Below are positions 11,611 to 29,342 of a DNA stretch of 64,000 bases, one piece after another (the stretch's first letter is position 1; each line of letters starts with the position of its first letter). This DNA comes from Artemia franciscana (taxonomy: Eukaryota > Arthropoda > Branchiopoda > Anostraca > Artemiidae): contig NW_027063379.1 of NCBI RefSeq assembly GCF_032884065.1, positions 62,001 through 126,000 on the forward strand. The letters are read 5' to 3'. Under the pieces are notes generated by a model. It was not told the origin of the DNA. It did not search any database and worked only from the letters and a program-made list of their open reading frames with translations. The position numbers and the translations under genes were made by a program.

Positions 11611-11639
11611 TTTAAGTTAAAAAAAACAAAGATTCGGCG

Positions 11640-12236
<597 letters not shown>

Positions 12237-12268
12237 TTTTGAATAAGTGTTTGATATATTTATATGTA

Positions 12269-15735
<3,467 letters not shown>

Positions 15736-18700
15736 GCCCCGAATAAAGCATTTAATGTGTGAATTTGTCATCCTTAACGCTGGTAAACATTCCCTTTTGC
15801 ATAAACACTAAAGAAATCTAGAAGAAAAACTTCTTGCTGGAAAATGTCTTAAAAATGTCAGCAAAAATGTCTCTAAACAGTGTCTTAAAAAGTGTCTTGC
15901 AATATCTTAATCTGTCTGGAAATATCTTTAAAAAATCTTAATAAAATTTCCACGCTTGACTAGTGAACCAAAACCCAAAGTCCATCACGTAACAATCAAA
16001 GACATTCTGATTTGGTGGTTTCCTGAAGCTTTTTTAAGGACTCTCTATTAGGTAAAAAGCATACTCTACAATCTAACAACAAACAAAGTCCTTAGTTGCT
16101 GGGGCCTCTTAAAGTATTTTACTTGGCCATCTTTTAAAAATCAAAGAAAGTTTTATGTATCAAGCAAGCAACAGCCAGAGTATACATTTCCTATGATGAA
16201 ACTGACACTGCGTCTTAAAGAAATAAAAAAAATATCTGGATCAGAATTGGAAGAGATAGGGCTTCCATAAGACGTATTATGATGTCAATACTTACCTAAA
16301 ATCAGCACCAATAAATAAACGAAACCCAAAAAGAGTATATATTATAAAGATAACCGACTGAAACTCAAAATTAGCACAAATTGTAACTAATTAAGCCCCA
16401 CAACCCTATCCCTTCTCAAGAACATAAAATAATTTGCCTCTACTGAAAAAACACAAATGAATCTATTTTCAGTTTAACGTGAATATACTCGAATTTATTC
16501 TTTAAAATCTTAATAGTTTTTTTTATTTATTAAAGTTATCAAAAAAAAAAACATTTATTTTTTAGTAAATTGCAAAGTATGTTCTGGGCTTAAGTAGGCA
16601 TAGGGTTTATGAGCCCTAATAATGTTATTTTCTACTCGTTTTGAGTTGGAGTCAGTTATTTATTGTAATTTCTTTTCGGTTTGAGTTTCATATATTATTG
16701 ATGCTGATTTGTGGTAAGTTGTGATCCTTACTTATGTGGTCCTTATGTTGAAAGTAAAAATATATCAGCCTTTGACGCAAAACACCTTATAATGAACCAG
16801 TAGAGAAGTAGCTTTTGGCAAAGCATTTAGAGCTTGAACATGATCTGTTTAATGGAAACTAAGTAAGCTTTAACTGATCTTGTGGAAAACTAGCTCAGTA
16901 TGGGCCCTTATCTCCTTGATATGAAGAATGAAAATATGAATAACGAAATATTGAGGAGCTTAGCTGATGGTGTGGTTACTTCTTTTCCAAAGGATCTAGT
17001 TCAATATTTACTGTTATAGTTGATTAATGGCCTCACTTGGATAATTTTTTTTGTCCAACGCTCAATTTTGTTTCCAATCGTACGAGCTGCCTCTTAAAAG
17101 AACTGGTACCTTATCCGTTTCTTATGTTGACTGTTTGAGCGCCACCTCAACCAAGCAGAAATAGCTCCACGCTTTCTAGAATAAAGAAATATTCCAGTTT
17201 CCTTAGATCCAATGAATTAACATTGCAAGTTCTGTAGTTTTCTTTAAAAAAAAGAAAAACCACAAGACAGGCGACGGCAGTAGGTTTTTTTCGAAGAAAA
17301 ACAAAAGAAAAGAGAACCAGACCGGGAAAAGATGAGAAGAGAAAAAGATGAAGAAAAGGAGGAATAAGACAAAAGAGAAGAGAAAAGTAGAAAAAGTGTG
17401 AAACTCCTATTGATTATCCTCCCAGGAAAAATCAATTCTTGAAGGTGCAACAAAAAAAACTTTCTTCTCAAGATTTAGTAAATTCTTCCACGGAAGGGCG
17501 GCTACACAGATGAAAATACACAACTGTAATTACAACCTCAGGACAAATACTTGCCAAGGGAGTATTTTTTTTTCTAACTCATTCAACTAAAGCATTTTCT
17601 TTCTGGGTAGCATAAAATATAATAAAGACTAAAATTCTTGAAACACAAAGTAGTAAAAGTACAAATATGACAGGAATGAAATACAGTAAAATTTTTGGTT
17701 GATATAATGCCAGTGATTTCTGAACTTTATGTAAATATTATGGTGTATTGTGAGTGATTCAGTTGACAAACTTTTTTACTGCACAAAGAAACTAACTGAT
17801 CAAAATTGAAGGATCAAACACATTCAGCTTTAGATGTTAAACATATCTAATATAAAAATATTAATACAAATCAAGGGAATAAAATTTATAGTAAAAGAAA
17901 TCAAATTATAATACAACAGAAGCACTACCATTGACTCAGCTCCAGTTATACAGCTAAAATAAGATTACTGTTACGTAAATTGCCTGATAGCAATTTAGAA
18001 GGCACCATGAACAGCATGGTAGTAATTACAAGTTTTTGTTAGCCGATTGCTTTTAATAGAACTTTAATGCATTCAGAAATATAAAGTGAAAATTGCATTC
18101 TCTAAGGTAAGTAGAAATTTTTTTTTATGTCTGTATGTATCTACCTAAATTTGGTTCAATGTTAATGGCATATCTACATTTTTTCTACCTAGGAGGGGCT
18201 TTCACTTAATGTGCATCTAGAGTCTTGTTTGGAGAAGGGCTACAAAACAAATTTTTTTTGAAAAGCATTTAAAATTGTTGATATGTATTTCTGTTACTAC
18301 TTTACTATTCGAACAAAAATTTAGGGGGGATGGGTTCAAACTACCCCCCAGCTGTGACTCTGGCTCTCTATTCCCTTGCCCTTTTTAAACTAAATTTTAA
18401 TTTTTAAGTTTAAACTGAAGTTAAATATTCTAGTTCTTCATAAATAAGAGGACTCATTTGGGTTTAACCATTTTTTTCGATACTCGAAAACAAAACGATG
18501 TCGCAATCGGTGGCCGTTGTATACCCCCATAAGATGCCCTCCCGGATCCCCCCTAAAAAACAAATCAAAAATACCCCCTTGTAAAATACCAGCCCCTAAA
18601 AATACCCCCCTCCCCGTGGAAAATCCCCACTATGGAAAATACCTCACTAAAAATACGGCATTTCCTAACTTAACAGTAGCATTGTTAATCTCGTGCATAA

Positions 18701-19055
18701 CACTTATCACTTAATGTATTTGTCTGGTATACAATGCAAGAATATGACCTTTGGTAAAACTTTTCCATCTACGCAATCGAACGCTTTCTTATAACCTGTA
18801 AAATCTATACCAAGTTACAAGCCAATAATTCCCTCAAAAGAATCAATGATTGACGTTAGAAACAAAATATATTTCACTCAATATCCAAATTGCAGACATG
18901 AAATATTTTTTAAATTAAATTTAACTTCACATTTATTAAAAGTATGGCTTATAGTTACGCAATAAGTTTTCCCAGTGAGGTACAGAAGATTTTATTTCTT
19001 TTCCAATGGATTCAAATTTTCTCCTAATTTTGTCCAATTAATTTTAATAAAATAT
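15736..19055. other. Long noncoding interval
   Basis: AT-rich DNA with no recognisable exon, domain or terminal repeat. A purine-rich run at 17,290-17,400 produces a low-complexity minus frame. A C-rich stretch lies at 18,520-18,640. I see nothing else I can support. Confidence 0.4.
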
Positions 19056-19580
19056 CTTTTAGTAAGGCGGTAAATACGCAGTAGGCCTCATGTTTTTACC
19101 GTTGAAGAAACGGGTAGTAGTTGTAGTTAAGACACCATTCAGTAGAAGTACATAATCTCTACCGTTGCAAACGACCGCGGTCTATTCTGTTCTCTCAATT
19201 ACTTTAATAAAAAATAGCGAATTCATTTTGCAGAACTTTGTAGCCACTTAAGCAAGAGAATGATAATTCTAAGTAAGAGAATTGGTTATTCTCTTACTTA
19301 AACAAATGATAAACTTGTCTTAAACAAATGATAATTTACCGCTAGAAAAACGGGCAGTAACCATACTCTTGTTTGTAGTGAAGATACCAATCATTAGAAG
19401 TACATAACCCCTACTCCCCGAAGACGACTGTGGTCTCACAACCAATCCTTGATCCAATTCTCACTTGTTTTTGAATCCTGTTCTCCCAATTATTATAATA
19501 AAAAAAGTTGACTAATTTTGCAAGGCTTTGTAGCCCCTTAAGTAAGAGAATGATAATTGTAAGCAAGAGAATTGGTTATT
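19056..19580. repeat. Diverged two-copy repeat, ~290-bp period
   Basis: The phrase AGAGAATGATAATT followed by AAGAGAATTGGTTATT recurs at about 19,255 and 19,545. Upstream blocks with AGAAGTACATAA and ACCG..GAAACGGG also repeat. It abuts the longer array that begins near 19,600. Confidence 0.7.
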
Positions 19581-19599
19581 TAAGTAATAGAATGATACT

Positions 19600-21655
19600 T
19601 TTGCCCTTAGGAAAATGGGCACTTCAACACAACATCTACCCCCAGACCCTGGAGGCTTTTGCCGACATCGAAGTTTTTGTTATATCCTCAATGAACTATT
19701 TTTAACAATTTATCTCAAAATTCTTATCGGAAACATTTTGGAGAAAAAGGGTGGAAGGGTGGGTTTGCTAGCTACCTTCAAGTCAATTTTGACTCTTAAA
19801 AAGGCACTAGAATTTCTGATTTACAATCGAATGAGCCCCCTCCAAAGTTTATGCGACATCCCCTTCCATAAGAAGTACCTACAGGGGAAAAACAATAAAT
19901 AACTAATAAAATATTGGAGCCGCGTGGCCTTTACTATAGGTAAAGCTATAGTGTTGCCTCTGAAAGGGGAACTAGAACTTTTCACTTCCGAAAAATGAGC
20001 CCTCTCTGAAGTGTATAGGAGCAATCCTTCCATACGAGCCATGTATCCCCCAAAGGAATAAGGTACAACACTTGTCCCCAGGCCATGAGGGGTTTTGTCG
20101 AAACCTGAATTTTCATTATCTGATGTTTGTTCTATTTTTAAGAAAATGGCTATTAAAATGTTTTCTGGGAGGGTTTTTGGGGAATGGGGTGTGGGGAGTT
20201 GGGCTAGTTGCCCTTGAATCTCTTTTGCCTCTTAACACATAACCTAGAAATTTCAATTTCTTCCCAGGACACACCTTACAACACCTGCCCACGGGACCTG
20301 GGAGGTTGCGTCAACACCAGAATTTTTTTTTATCTAGCCTTTTAACTACGAAGTGACTATTTAAAAATTTTTATTTTATACATTTGGAGGAAAAAGGCGT
20401 GGAGAGAGGGGGGGGTTCTAGTTGCCATTCGATATCTTTTGACTATTCAAAAGTGAACTAAAACTTTCACTTTACAAATAATTGACTCACTTGACTCGAT
20501 TTAAAGCGCCTGCCACTGGGACCTAGGGGAGGCTTATCGTCAATGGATATTTGTTATATGACCTTTGAAATTTTTGAAAAAGATCGGTATCTTAAAATGT
20601 CTACCTTATACTTTTTTCGCGAAGGGGGGGTGGGGGGGAAGGAGGTGTGGGGGAGGAAAAGGCGTTGTATGTGGGTGGGGTTAGATGTCCTCTTATATCT
20701 TTTGAATTTTAAAGTCAACTAGAACTTTTAATTTCTAATCAAATGAGACCGCTCTTAAGTTTATACGAGCATCCTTTCCATAAGAGCCTCATATGCCCCA
20801 GGGTATAACTTTTAACGCCTGTCCCCGTGCCCTGGGGGTATGTCGACACTTAAGTTTTTGTTATCTTACCTTTGAACTGTTTTTAACAAAATTGCTATCT
20901 TAAAATTTTTATCTGATGTATTTAGAGAAAAAAAGGGCATGGGAGGGGGGAGGCTAGCTGTCCTTCAGTCTATTTTGACTCTGAAAAATGAACTAGAAGT
21001 TTTAATTTCTAATAAATTTAGTCCCCTCTGAAGTTCATACGAGTATCCCTTCCAAAAAAACCATATTTTTCCCCTGTTCATAACTTGCAACGCCAGACCC
21101 CGGGCCATGGAGGGTTTTGTCGACATGAAACCTTATATTATCATTGAACTATTTTCAACAAAATTGCTATATCAAAATTTTTATCGAATGTATTCGGGGA
21201 AGAAAAGGCGTAGAAGGAGACGGGCCAGTTGCCCTCTGATTACTTATGACTTTGAAAAAGTGAACTAGAACTTTTAATTTATAATCAAAAGAGCCGTCCC
21301 TGAAGTTTTACGAGCATTCCTTCTATAAGAATCAGAATTTCCCCTAAATATAAAAATCCAATGCCTGCCCCCGCCCCCTAAGGAATAGTTTCGACCCCAG
21401 AATTCTTGTAGTGTTTTCTTCGAACTATTTTTTTTTGAAAATTGGTGCCTGAAATTTCTTATCAGATACATTTGGTGAAAAAGGAGGTAGAGGAGGAGGC
21501 TAGTTGCCCTTCAATCATTTTTTATTCTTTAAAAGGGCACTAGAGCTCTGGATTTCTAATCAAATGAACCCACTTTGAAGTTTACACGACGACCCCTTCC
21601 ATATGAACTGCCTCTGAAAAAAAATAATGATAAAACAGTTGAGCCGTATGGCCTT
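19600..21655. repeat. Diverged tandem array, about seven units of ~210-430 bp
   Basis: A recognisable order recurs: a CCCC..GGCCCTGGGGG-like line, a TTTTGTCGACA phrase, a GTTATCT..CTTTGAACTATTTTTAA phrase, a G-rich stretch with a CTAGTTGCCCTTCAATC phrase, GAACTAGAACTTTTAATTTC, and GAGCCCCCTCTGAAGTTTA. The GAACTATTTTTAA-type anchor occurs near 19,690, 20,135, 20,335, 20,560, 20,875, 21,150 and 21,425. Units differ greatly from each other, so the array is old. The small open frames within it are not conserved between units. Confidence 0.8.
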
Positions 21656-21659
21656 TACT

Positions 21660-22010
21660 ATAGGGTCGTTTCAATGGACGAGGGGGTGAGCCCCCTCATA
21701 TAAATAAAGAAAATATAAAAATATAGTTCGGTGCGTTAGTTAATTCGTATATTACGTATATTTATTACTAATAAAATCGTTTGTAAAAAAACAAAAAGTT
21801 CTAGTTGTATTTTTGAGTAAACAAAAATCAGAGGGCAACTAGGCCTCCTTCATCACCCTTTTTTTTCAAAATCGTCCGATCAAAACTATGAGAAAGCCAT
21901 TTAGTCAAAAAAACATTCATGTGCAAATTTCATTTTAAATATTCATGGGCCAAAATCAAAGCATGTATTAATTCAAAAACGTTCAGAAATTAAATAAAAA
22001 AAATCAATTA
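21660..22010 (+). repeat. Fragment related to the R1/foldback repeats
   Basis: It contains GAGGGGGTGAGCCCCCTCAT and ends with CAAAAACGTTCAGAAATTAA, which also occurs at about 10,711. Its middle has the AGTTCTAG..GGGCAACTAGGCC phrase typical of the R1 family. No coding. Confidence 0.6.
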
Positions 22011-23670
22011 TTAACTTTATCATTATTATTATTATTCTTAATCATATTAGAATGATATATCAATCATTAACTTTATAAAAATCATTATTTGAACTAAAAA
22101 TGTTTAAAATTTATTGAAGTTTTAAAGAAACCTAATATATTCTTCAATTTTCTTAAAGCAGATAAATAAACCTAAATAAAATGTCGTCTTGGTCAAATGG
22201 TATCTTTCTCAAGTCTGGAAATGTCACGACAGTTCAGAAAGTTGAACTGTCATTCAAACAAAAAGGTGGACAAATGACAGACAAACGTCTAAGCCCATCT
22301 CGAGATTCAAGATTTCTGGTTGCACGGTGTCAAAAGGATTTTTTGAAGAGTACTTGAGCCTTTCTGTGCACCAAATTTTCTGAGAACTGATTTTTTGGTA
22401 CTTCTTCACACTATGATATTATATGACGACCGGCCATCTTGAAGGAACTCAAAACATTGTTAGGAACAAAACACGCTAACATATGACAGCATGTCCTTAT
22501 CAGAAATTTCTGGAAACCTTCCAATTTTTTTTAATAGCAATTTGTAAGCCAAAATTGTCATTTTGCAGTACAATATGGCTCAAATATTTTCTTATTGGTT
22601 TAATCTCATCCAATATAGAACAAAAAAATCTTGGAAGTGACCCATCGAATGAGCATCCTTTCAACTTTTTCTATGCTATTCTACCCATAAAAAAAGAAGA
22701 AGCAACTTTCCTATCTGTAAGCATCCACTAACTGTACTCTTTCAAAAAATCAAGTTTCTTTCTTTTCTTTTTTTTACGTTTTAAATCTTCAAAGCAATAA
22801 ATCCGTTATTAAAGTTATAATTGAGATTCAATCCCGTCTTCCATGGGTTCCTTCATTTTCTCTAAATTAAGTGAAATTGTAAATGAACTTTTCATTGGTG
22901 ATTCCAATATTGATAAAAGTTACATTGCCTCCTGCTCTCAACGCCTCCGGTTCGACACAATTTTCTATTGTCAAATGTCGCGTACTATGGGATGAGCATT
23001 ACTGATACCAGGGATCCACTTACTAGAACACCACAGTTTATTAGAAATACAATCTGACTAGACATACAGGTGTCAGTGGCGCCCATATCTGCCGTTGTTT
23101 GTGGATGAGTGATGCGCCTTTCGTCAGTGCATGCTGCAACGGATAATACTAAGATCCATTATTCATGCATGGTACCATCTGATACCGAACACAAAACACG
23201 GACGTGGTATCCCTCGTTAGGACATCTATACCCTTTTAATACTATTTCTAATCTAATAACAGCATAGAGAAGGAATTATTTTGTTTATTTTATTATTTAT
23301 TACTTAGTTTAAAAATTCCATGGCTTAGCTTTTATAGTATGCAATCCCTTTGCTGATCTTCGAATTTGTCTTCGCTCTTCAAAATGTTTCTTCGCCTATT
23401 CTCTGGCCTTCACAAATTTTCGCTCTGCAAAAATAATAATTAAGCAAAAATCAATTATACACAAAATAATGAGTATGAGAGGCTAAGATTGAAACGAATA
23501 TAAGACAAAGAGATCAAGATTATGTTATATGAGATACAATGCAACATAAAGATTAAGACTAAAACAAGTATAAAGATAATATTTATATTGTGACACTTAT
23601 CAGGCAACAATTAGCTTTTATCCTTGCATAAAAAAAACAAAGATATATAAAATAATAATATACATAGGTG
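22011..23670. other. Noncoding interval
   Basis: No identifiable gene. An 82-codon plus frame at 22,483-22,731 has no recognisable motif. Confidence 0.4.
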
Positions 23671-24610
23671 TTTGTTACATAATCTAGTCACGAGAAAAGA
23701 AGCACACTACAGTCATAACAATCAAGAACGAACAAACTATGCTACCTTTCTATGTTAACCTTTCTATGTTACCCTTCTATGTTAAGTAACCTTTCATAAC
23801 AATCAAGAACGAACAAACTATGCTATCTTTCTATGTTAACCTTTCTATGTTACCTTTCTATGTTAAGTAACCTTTCTGGCACTGATACTAAACTGAGCCC
23901 CGAATTTGGTTCTAATTTACAAATAATGAACCCTATTAATTGGAAAGTCCTATATATAGGGTCATACTTTTTACCCTATAAATATAAAAATAAAATCATT
24001 ACAATATAAGTACAATAACAATTTACAACAATAAAAATATATATATTCGATTGTTACACAATCCGGTCATGGGAAAAGAAACACTACAGTCATAACAATC
24101 AAGAACAAACAAACTATGTTACCTTTCTATGTTAACCTTCTTATGTTAAGTAACCTTTCTAGCACTGATACTAAACTGAGCCCAAAATTCTGTTCTAATT
24201 TACAAATAATGAATCCTATTAATTGGAAAGTCCTATATCTACGGTCATACTTACTGCCCTATAAGTATAACAATAAAATTATAACAATATAAGCACAATA
24301 AGAATTTACAACAATAAAAATATATATATAGACGTTTGTTACACAATCTGGTCATGGGAAAAGAAACACTATAGTCATAACAATCAAGAACGAACAAACT
24401 TATGTTACCATTCTATGTTAACCCTTCTATGCTACCTTTCTATGTTAAGTAACCTTTCTAGCACTGAAACTAAACTAAGCCCAAAATTCTGTTCCAATTT
24501 ACAAATAATGAATCCTATTCATTGGAATGTCCTATATCTAGGGTCACACTTATTACCTATAAATTTTAGGAACAATTCCTTTGTTATAATCAGAACAATC
24601 AATGATTGAA
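23671..24610. repeat. Tandem repeat, ~282-bp unit, three copies
   Basis: The unit begins GTTTGTTACA(C/T)AATC and includes CAATCAAGAACGAACAAACT, repeated TTTCTATGTTAA words and ACTAAACTGAGCCC. Copies begin near 23,671, 24,052 and 24,334, giving spacings of about 381 and 282 bp. Copy 1 is longer because its CATAACAATCAAGAACG..CCTTTC segment is duplicated internally (near 23,717 and 23,796). Differences are few, so the array is fairly young. Confidence 0.9.
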
Positions 24611-25510
24611 AATCTACCACACCCACTAGCCTTTTGCACACGCGTACCCTTTGATCATGCGCATTAAAAACATACTATTTAAGGATATTAAATAGTGGGA
24701 TAATCTTAGATGGTTTCCAAAAAATCGAGAGGGTTTAGAGCATTTATTTGTGAATAATAGTTGTCTGATTTACCCAAGAATGAAGATTTTCTAGTGTGGA
24801 CAGAGGGGGGGGGGTAAATTGGCTGATTCATAGAAGTTTTAAAAATAGTCAAATGAACGTTAGAAGCCTGGTAGGTATATCAATCTTCAAAATTTCTAAC
24901 TATATTTATTACGTATTGCTAACAGCCCTATCATATAGGTACGCTAAATCAGAGAAAACTAGAGATCTCTCCTTTGTGATTTGTCTCAGTTCAAGGCTAT
25001 ATGAGTGGTTATTTTCTACATAATCTCTGAACAAAATTGCTGAATACGTATTTTATGCAGAGAAATTTTTCCGTTTCAAGCAATGTATTCTAATTTCAGG
25101 ATTTTTAAAGAAAAGGTCTTACTTTATCGTATCCCTGAAAGTTCGAACTTAATACCCTTATCCCTTCCTGAGATATTGCACGTACACTCTTTTGAAAATC
25201 TGGATACGCCTAGTGTCTTTGAATTGTGTCAAAATTTCCTTCATTATTTTCTGAGGTTATTTTTAGGGAAATTTCGATATAACCTGAGGCCAAAATTTTT
25301 GAATGTATGTTAAAACCAGGAGAATTGATTCGAATTTCACATCATTCTTTTAAGGCAATTACTAATCTTATTTCGGGATTTCAAAGAGCAAGCCTTACTT
25401 TATCATAGATACATTAATTTACTCTTTCAATCTCTTTACAGCATTTCCACTAAATAAAAGTCCACAACGAAAGACAATTTCCAAGGTTATCTTATATAGT
25501 GTTCAAAAGT
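24611..25510. other. Noncoding interval
   Basis: I see no recognisable gene. Two plus frames of about 75 codons (24,796-25,023 and 25,083-25,313) have no domain I can name. Confidence 0.4.
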
Positions 25511-25514
25511 GTTC

Positions 25515-25852
25515 GAAAAGCTGATGAAGATTTATTCGATGTTTTCCACAGAAAATGCCTACGGATTACGGATGAGATAGCTTGGGCACATTCTGCGGAC
25601 AAAGGATGGCAGATTGCCAAAGATTATCCTTTTCGGGCAATCGTCAAGGGTTAAACGGAAAGCAGGTCGTCCTTGGTTAGGGTGGGAAGATGTCAAAGAA
25701 TGATCTAAGGGAAACGGGAACTTAATGGGAGGGAAACTATAAAGAGGGAGAATTTGCATAGATTCGGATGGAGTAGGAGCATGCGTAGCTGTATTGGCCT
25801 CAGGGGGCTTGGTGCTGCGGCGAGTTGTTAGTAGTAGTAGTAGTTGTTTATA
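25515..25852 (+). mobile_element. RTE-like LINE, 3'-terminal fragment
   Basis: The plus strand encodes the degenerate end of the RTE-like protein seen at 54.3-56.6 kb: KADEDLFDVFHRKCLRI, then after a deletion a GHILRTKDGRLPKIILFG-like phrase and KRKAGRPWLGWEDV, then the terminal noncoding part. It ends in a (TAG)n tail at about 25,830-25,850. It is 5'-truncated and has an internal deletion. Confidence 0.85.
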
Positions 25853-27695
25853 TACCAGAGCTAAGACTTAGGGATACTTTGCTTGTCACATATCAAAGAA
25901 AAATTAATTACAAAAAATGCTTAATTTGGCGTGGAAATCACCATATTGCCCATTTAGTTCATTCCAATTATCTTGTGTCTAAGACAAACCCTGAATCCAA
26001 CTGGGTTATCAGCACTTAATCCTCTTGGTTTCTAACCACATCAACATTACAGTTTTTGCCTCGATGAATATAAGAGTGTCATATATTATAATAATTATGT
26101 ACTTTAAATTTAATTTCAAACCTCTTTGAGAGAAGCCCCCCCCTCCTCATGAAAAATATGAATCCATCTCTGCATCTGGCACGGGAAGGAGTACGGGGAT
26201 CAAGAGACCTTTACCCACCTCGCCCTCCTATTTGAAGAAAAAACTCTTGAATCTCTAATCGAGATCCAAGGGACATTTGATTCCTGTCCAACTTCGCTCA
26301 AGACCTTTTGCAGACCCATGGTCCAACAAATAAATAACTCTATTCTTTGAAGCCACCTCTGAGCCAAATATAAAAATATTTATGGACAAATTAATTTGTC
26401 ACTGAAATTTTGGGTTTATATCTTATGTGCCGCGGTAATAGAACTAAATTTCATTGAAAAGTCATTAAAGCTACGTAGGTCTATTTTGATGCTAAAATTT
26501 TGGTTGAATTTAATTAGGCTAAATGAAGACAGAGCTGCATAAGGTGAGATGTTAAAGAATGTTTTGAAAACTTAGTGAACATCCCAGATTACATCATTAC
26601 TATAAAGAAAGGGAATGCCTTATGCATGGAATGATGGTATTGGTCCTCGTAAAAGTCAAGTAAGGAAACTTATTTTAAACTTAATTTACCAAGCACGTTT
26701 TGATGCCGATGGGTGCAACTACAGGCAAATTGCCTTCCAATCCAGAGCGGCCAAAAGGTATTTGATAGGAAAAATGTGACACCTGAAATGCGGTATGCTT
26801 GTCCACTTTGTAAGGAGGATGAAAATTTAGACCTTTTCCCCGAGAATGCCTTTTTGATTTCAAGGAGAAGTATTTATATTTGATCGTTTTGCTGTTTCTG
26901 CACATTGTTCAAAGTACAAACCCAGCGACAATAACTCGAGTTGGTGTAAATACTTGGAAAGTAAAAAAAGTTTAGGCAATTAACTTATTTTGATCTAGAT
27001 TAATTATTTTTCATTTTGTATTTTGTTTTGAGTGTTTGTAATTTGTTTTGTTAGTTATTTCCTCATTTTGTACACATTTTTAAAATACACTAATCCATCT
27101 ATTCCGAGAGAAACAAAATTAGTAATGTTGTGTTGTAAATTATACAAAATTTTTCAGTCAGAAAAAATTCCAATATCAATCAGGCGTTGGAAAAAAAGAA
27201 GAAAATACAACACTCTGTTTTGCAGTTAGGATATTTTTTTTATCTAAGGATACTTAAAAATATATTTTTTAGATACCGACTGACAGTACCTACTATAACA
27301 TGCATATATTTATGCAAAAGAACACAAACAATAGAAATACCAAATGAGTATAATTGGAAACAATAGTAAAATACAATACATTTAAGTATAACAAGAGATA
27401 CTTTTCTGACCTATCTTAACTGCCACAGATACACTATACCCTGGATACACGAATACTAATCCAGCTACGTATTAGCCGAACCAATTCCCAAAACTAATTA
27501 AGAAAAACTACCAATATGATCTAATTTAAACCGTTAAACCATAGGACAAAAGAGTAGCCAATAAAAGCCAACGTGAGTTATACCCTGTGATCCTAGTTTT
27601 CCAGGATTGCAGGGTGGTAGAGACCCTGAAATTTATCAAACCCCTTTTTATGGCACTGACCATACTGGGCAAATAATCTCGTCGCTTTTTGGGCT
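25853..27695. other. Noncoding interval with a possible LINE trace
   Basis: No intact gene. Near 26,690-26,870 the plus strand reads RFDADGCNYRQIAF and, after a stop, ACPLCKEDENLDLF. The latter recalls the CPLC zinc-knuckle tail of some LINE proteins, but too weakly to assign. Confidence 0.35.
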
Positions 27696-27699
27696 ATAA

Positions 27700-27990
27700 T
27701 GAGGGAAACGTTGAGAGGGCTAGATACGTTTTGCGGATGAAGCATGACAACCTGCCAAAGATAGTCATTATCGGCTATCCATCTAGGGCCAAACTGAAGC
27801 ATGTCGTCACCAACTGAGCATAGGAAGAGGCTCTAAGAAAGAATTTAAAGGGAATTGGAACATTTGAAAGGGTGCAAAGAGGGAAGCTTTGAATAGAACA
27901 AGATGTATGAGGATCGTGCCAAGATGTGTTGATCTCAAGCGGCTTGGTGCTGCAGTGAGTGTTAATAGTAGCTATAGCAGTAATAGGGAA
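27700..27990 (+). mobile_element. RTE-like LINE, 3'-terminal fragment
   Basis: It carries the same terminal region as 25,515-25,852: an ACGTTTTGCGGATGAAGCATGACAACCTGCCAAAGAT-like stretch, a GGTGCAAAGAGGGA phrase and the CGGCTTGGTGCTGCAGTGAG end, then a degenerate TAG/TAGC tail. All coding frames are broken. Confidence 0.8.
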
Positions 27991-28004
27991 TTTGTTAAAT
28001 TGTT

Positions 28005-28138
<134 letters not shown>

Positions 28139-28139
28139 A

Positions 28140-29342
28140 ACCGAATCACACTGATAAGCACTAATATTAAGAACAGAATATACAATTTTAAATAGTTGTT
28201 ATAAAAGAGGTAATTAGAGTAGTTCCGTTTCAGATTTTTTTTTTACTCAATTTTTCTTTTATCTCCTCGTTGATATTTCGATTAAAATAGATGTGAAACT
28301 CAAGCAACACTGCGTTTTCACGTAATACTTCATCAGTAATCGTCCATATGAAGCATATTTATGTTTCATCATGCCCGCAAACAAAGGACGCGCCTGAAAC
28401 TTTTTCAAAAATATATTATTGCGCTCCTTGAAGTTTTAAGCCAAGGTTTCCGATGCTAGCGGTTTACATTTAATTTTACTTATTTTTATTTTTCCCTTGT
28501 GATGTTTGTTTCAGCAGATATTTTTGACAGTAAAAAACTGTTTCGTTGTTGAGTTAGACCTTTTTAATTCTTTAATTTTTCATAAGTATCTTGTAGCTAT
28601 AAAAACGAAACTTGGAAGCGCCCCAAAAGATAGGAAAAAAAATTACCGCAAATATTTATGAGAGTTTGCTGTGACAAAACGTCTCCAAGAAAGAATAAAT
28701 GAATCTGTGACTTTAATAACTTTTTAATTTTTTTTTCCAAACGTGACAAGCCTCGCTCCAACTGCTCTTATCAACTAAGTGTATTGAAGGTACATATTTA
28801 CTTCATAGAAAGTATTTAGTACATTCTTGTTATCTAAGCGAGCAGTCATCCTAGATATCTAAGATTGTCATTGTCATCCTACTCATCCTAGTCATCTAGG
28901 ATTGTAGAGTCATCTACAATTCTAGTCATCTAAGGGAGAACAAATCGTGGCTTAATCGGGCAGTGTGTTGGTAATTTCAGGTTATTCATGGGTTTAATAG
29001 TTTTGTTTTGATTTTTCTCTAACTAGCCTACTAATTTGTAAACGATTTGGTAAGCCAAATTTGGCTTAGGCAAAGCCTATAAAAATAATAATTACGATAA
29101 AAGAAAATGAATATAAATATACATAATAAAACCAGCCTTTTGCCACCTTTTCCCTCCCCCTACATTATATCTTTAGATTTAGGGATTCAAAGGTCTGTCT
29201 GGAACAATGACCCCCTTGAATTAGTACTGTTTTTACACTAACCTTTTAAAAACACTACTACCACCTAAAAAAGAAAACAAAACTCAAAGCGACAAAATCA
29301 TATTTGTCTCGCCTCTTGGATTTCGTCTTCAAGCCATATTAC
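28140..29342. other. Noncoding interval, probably NOL10 intron or 3' region
   Basis: No further NOL10 exon is recognised here, although C-terminal exons are expected somewhere below 29,343 on the minus strand. A TCATC/TCTAG-rich low-complexity stretch lies at 28,850-28,935. Confidence 0.35.
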
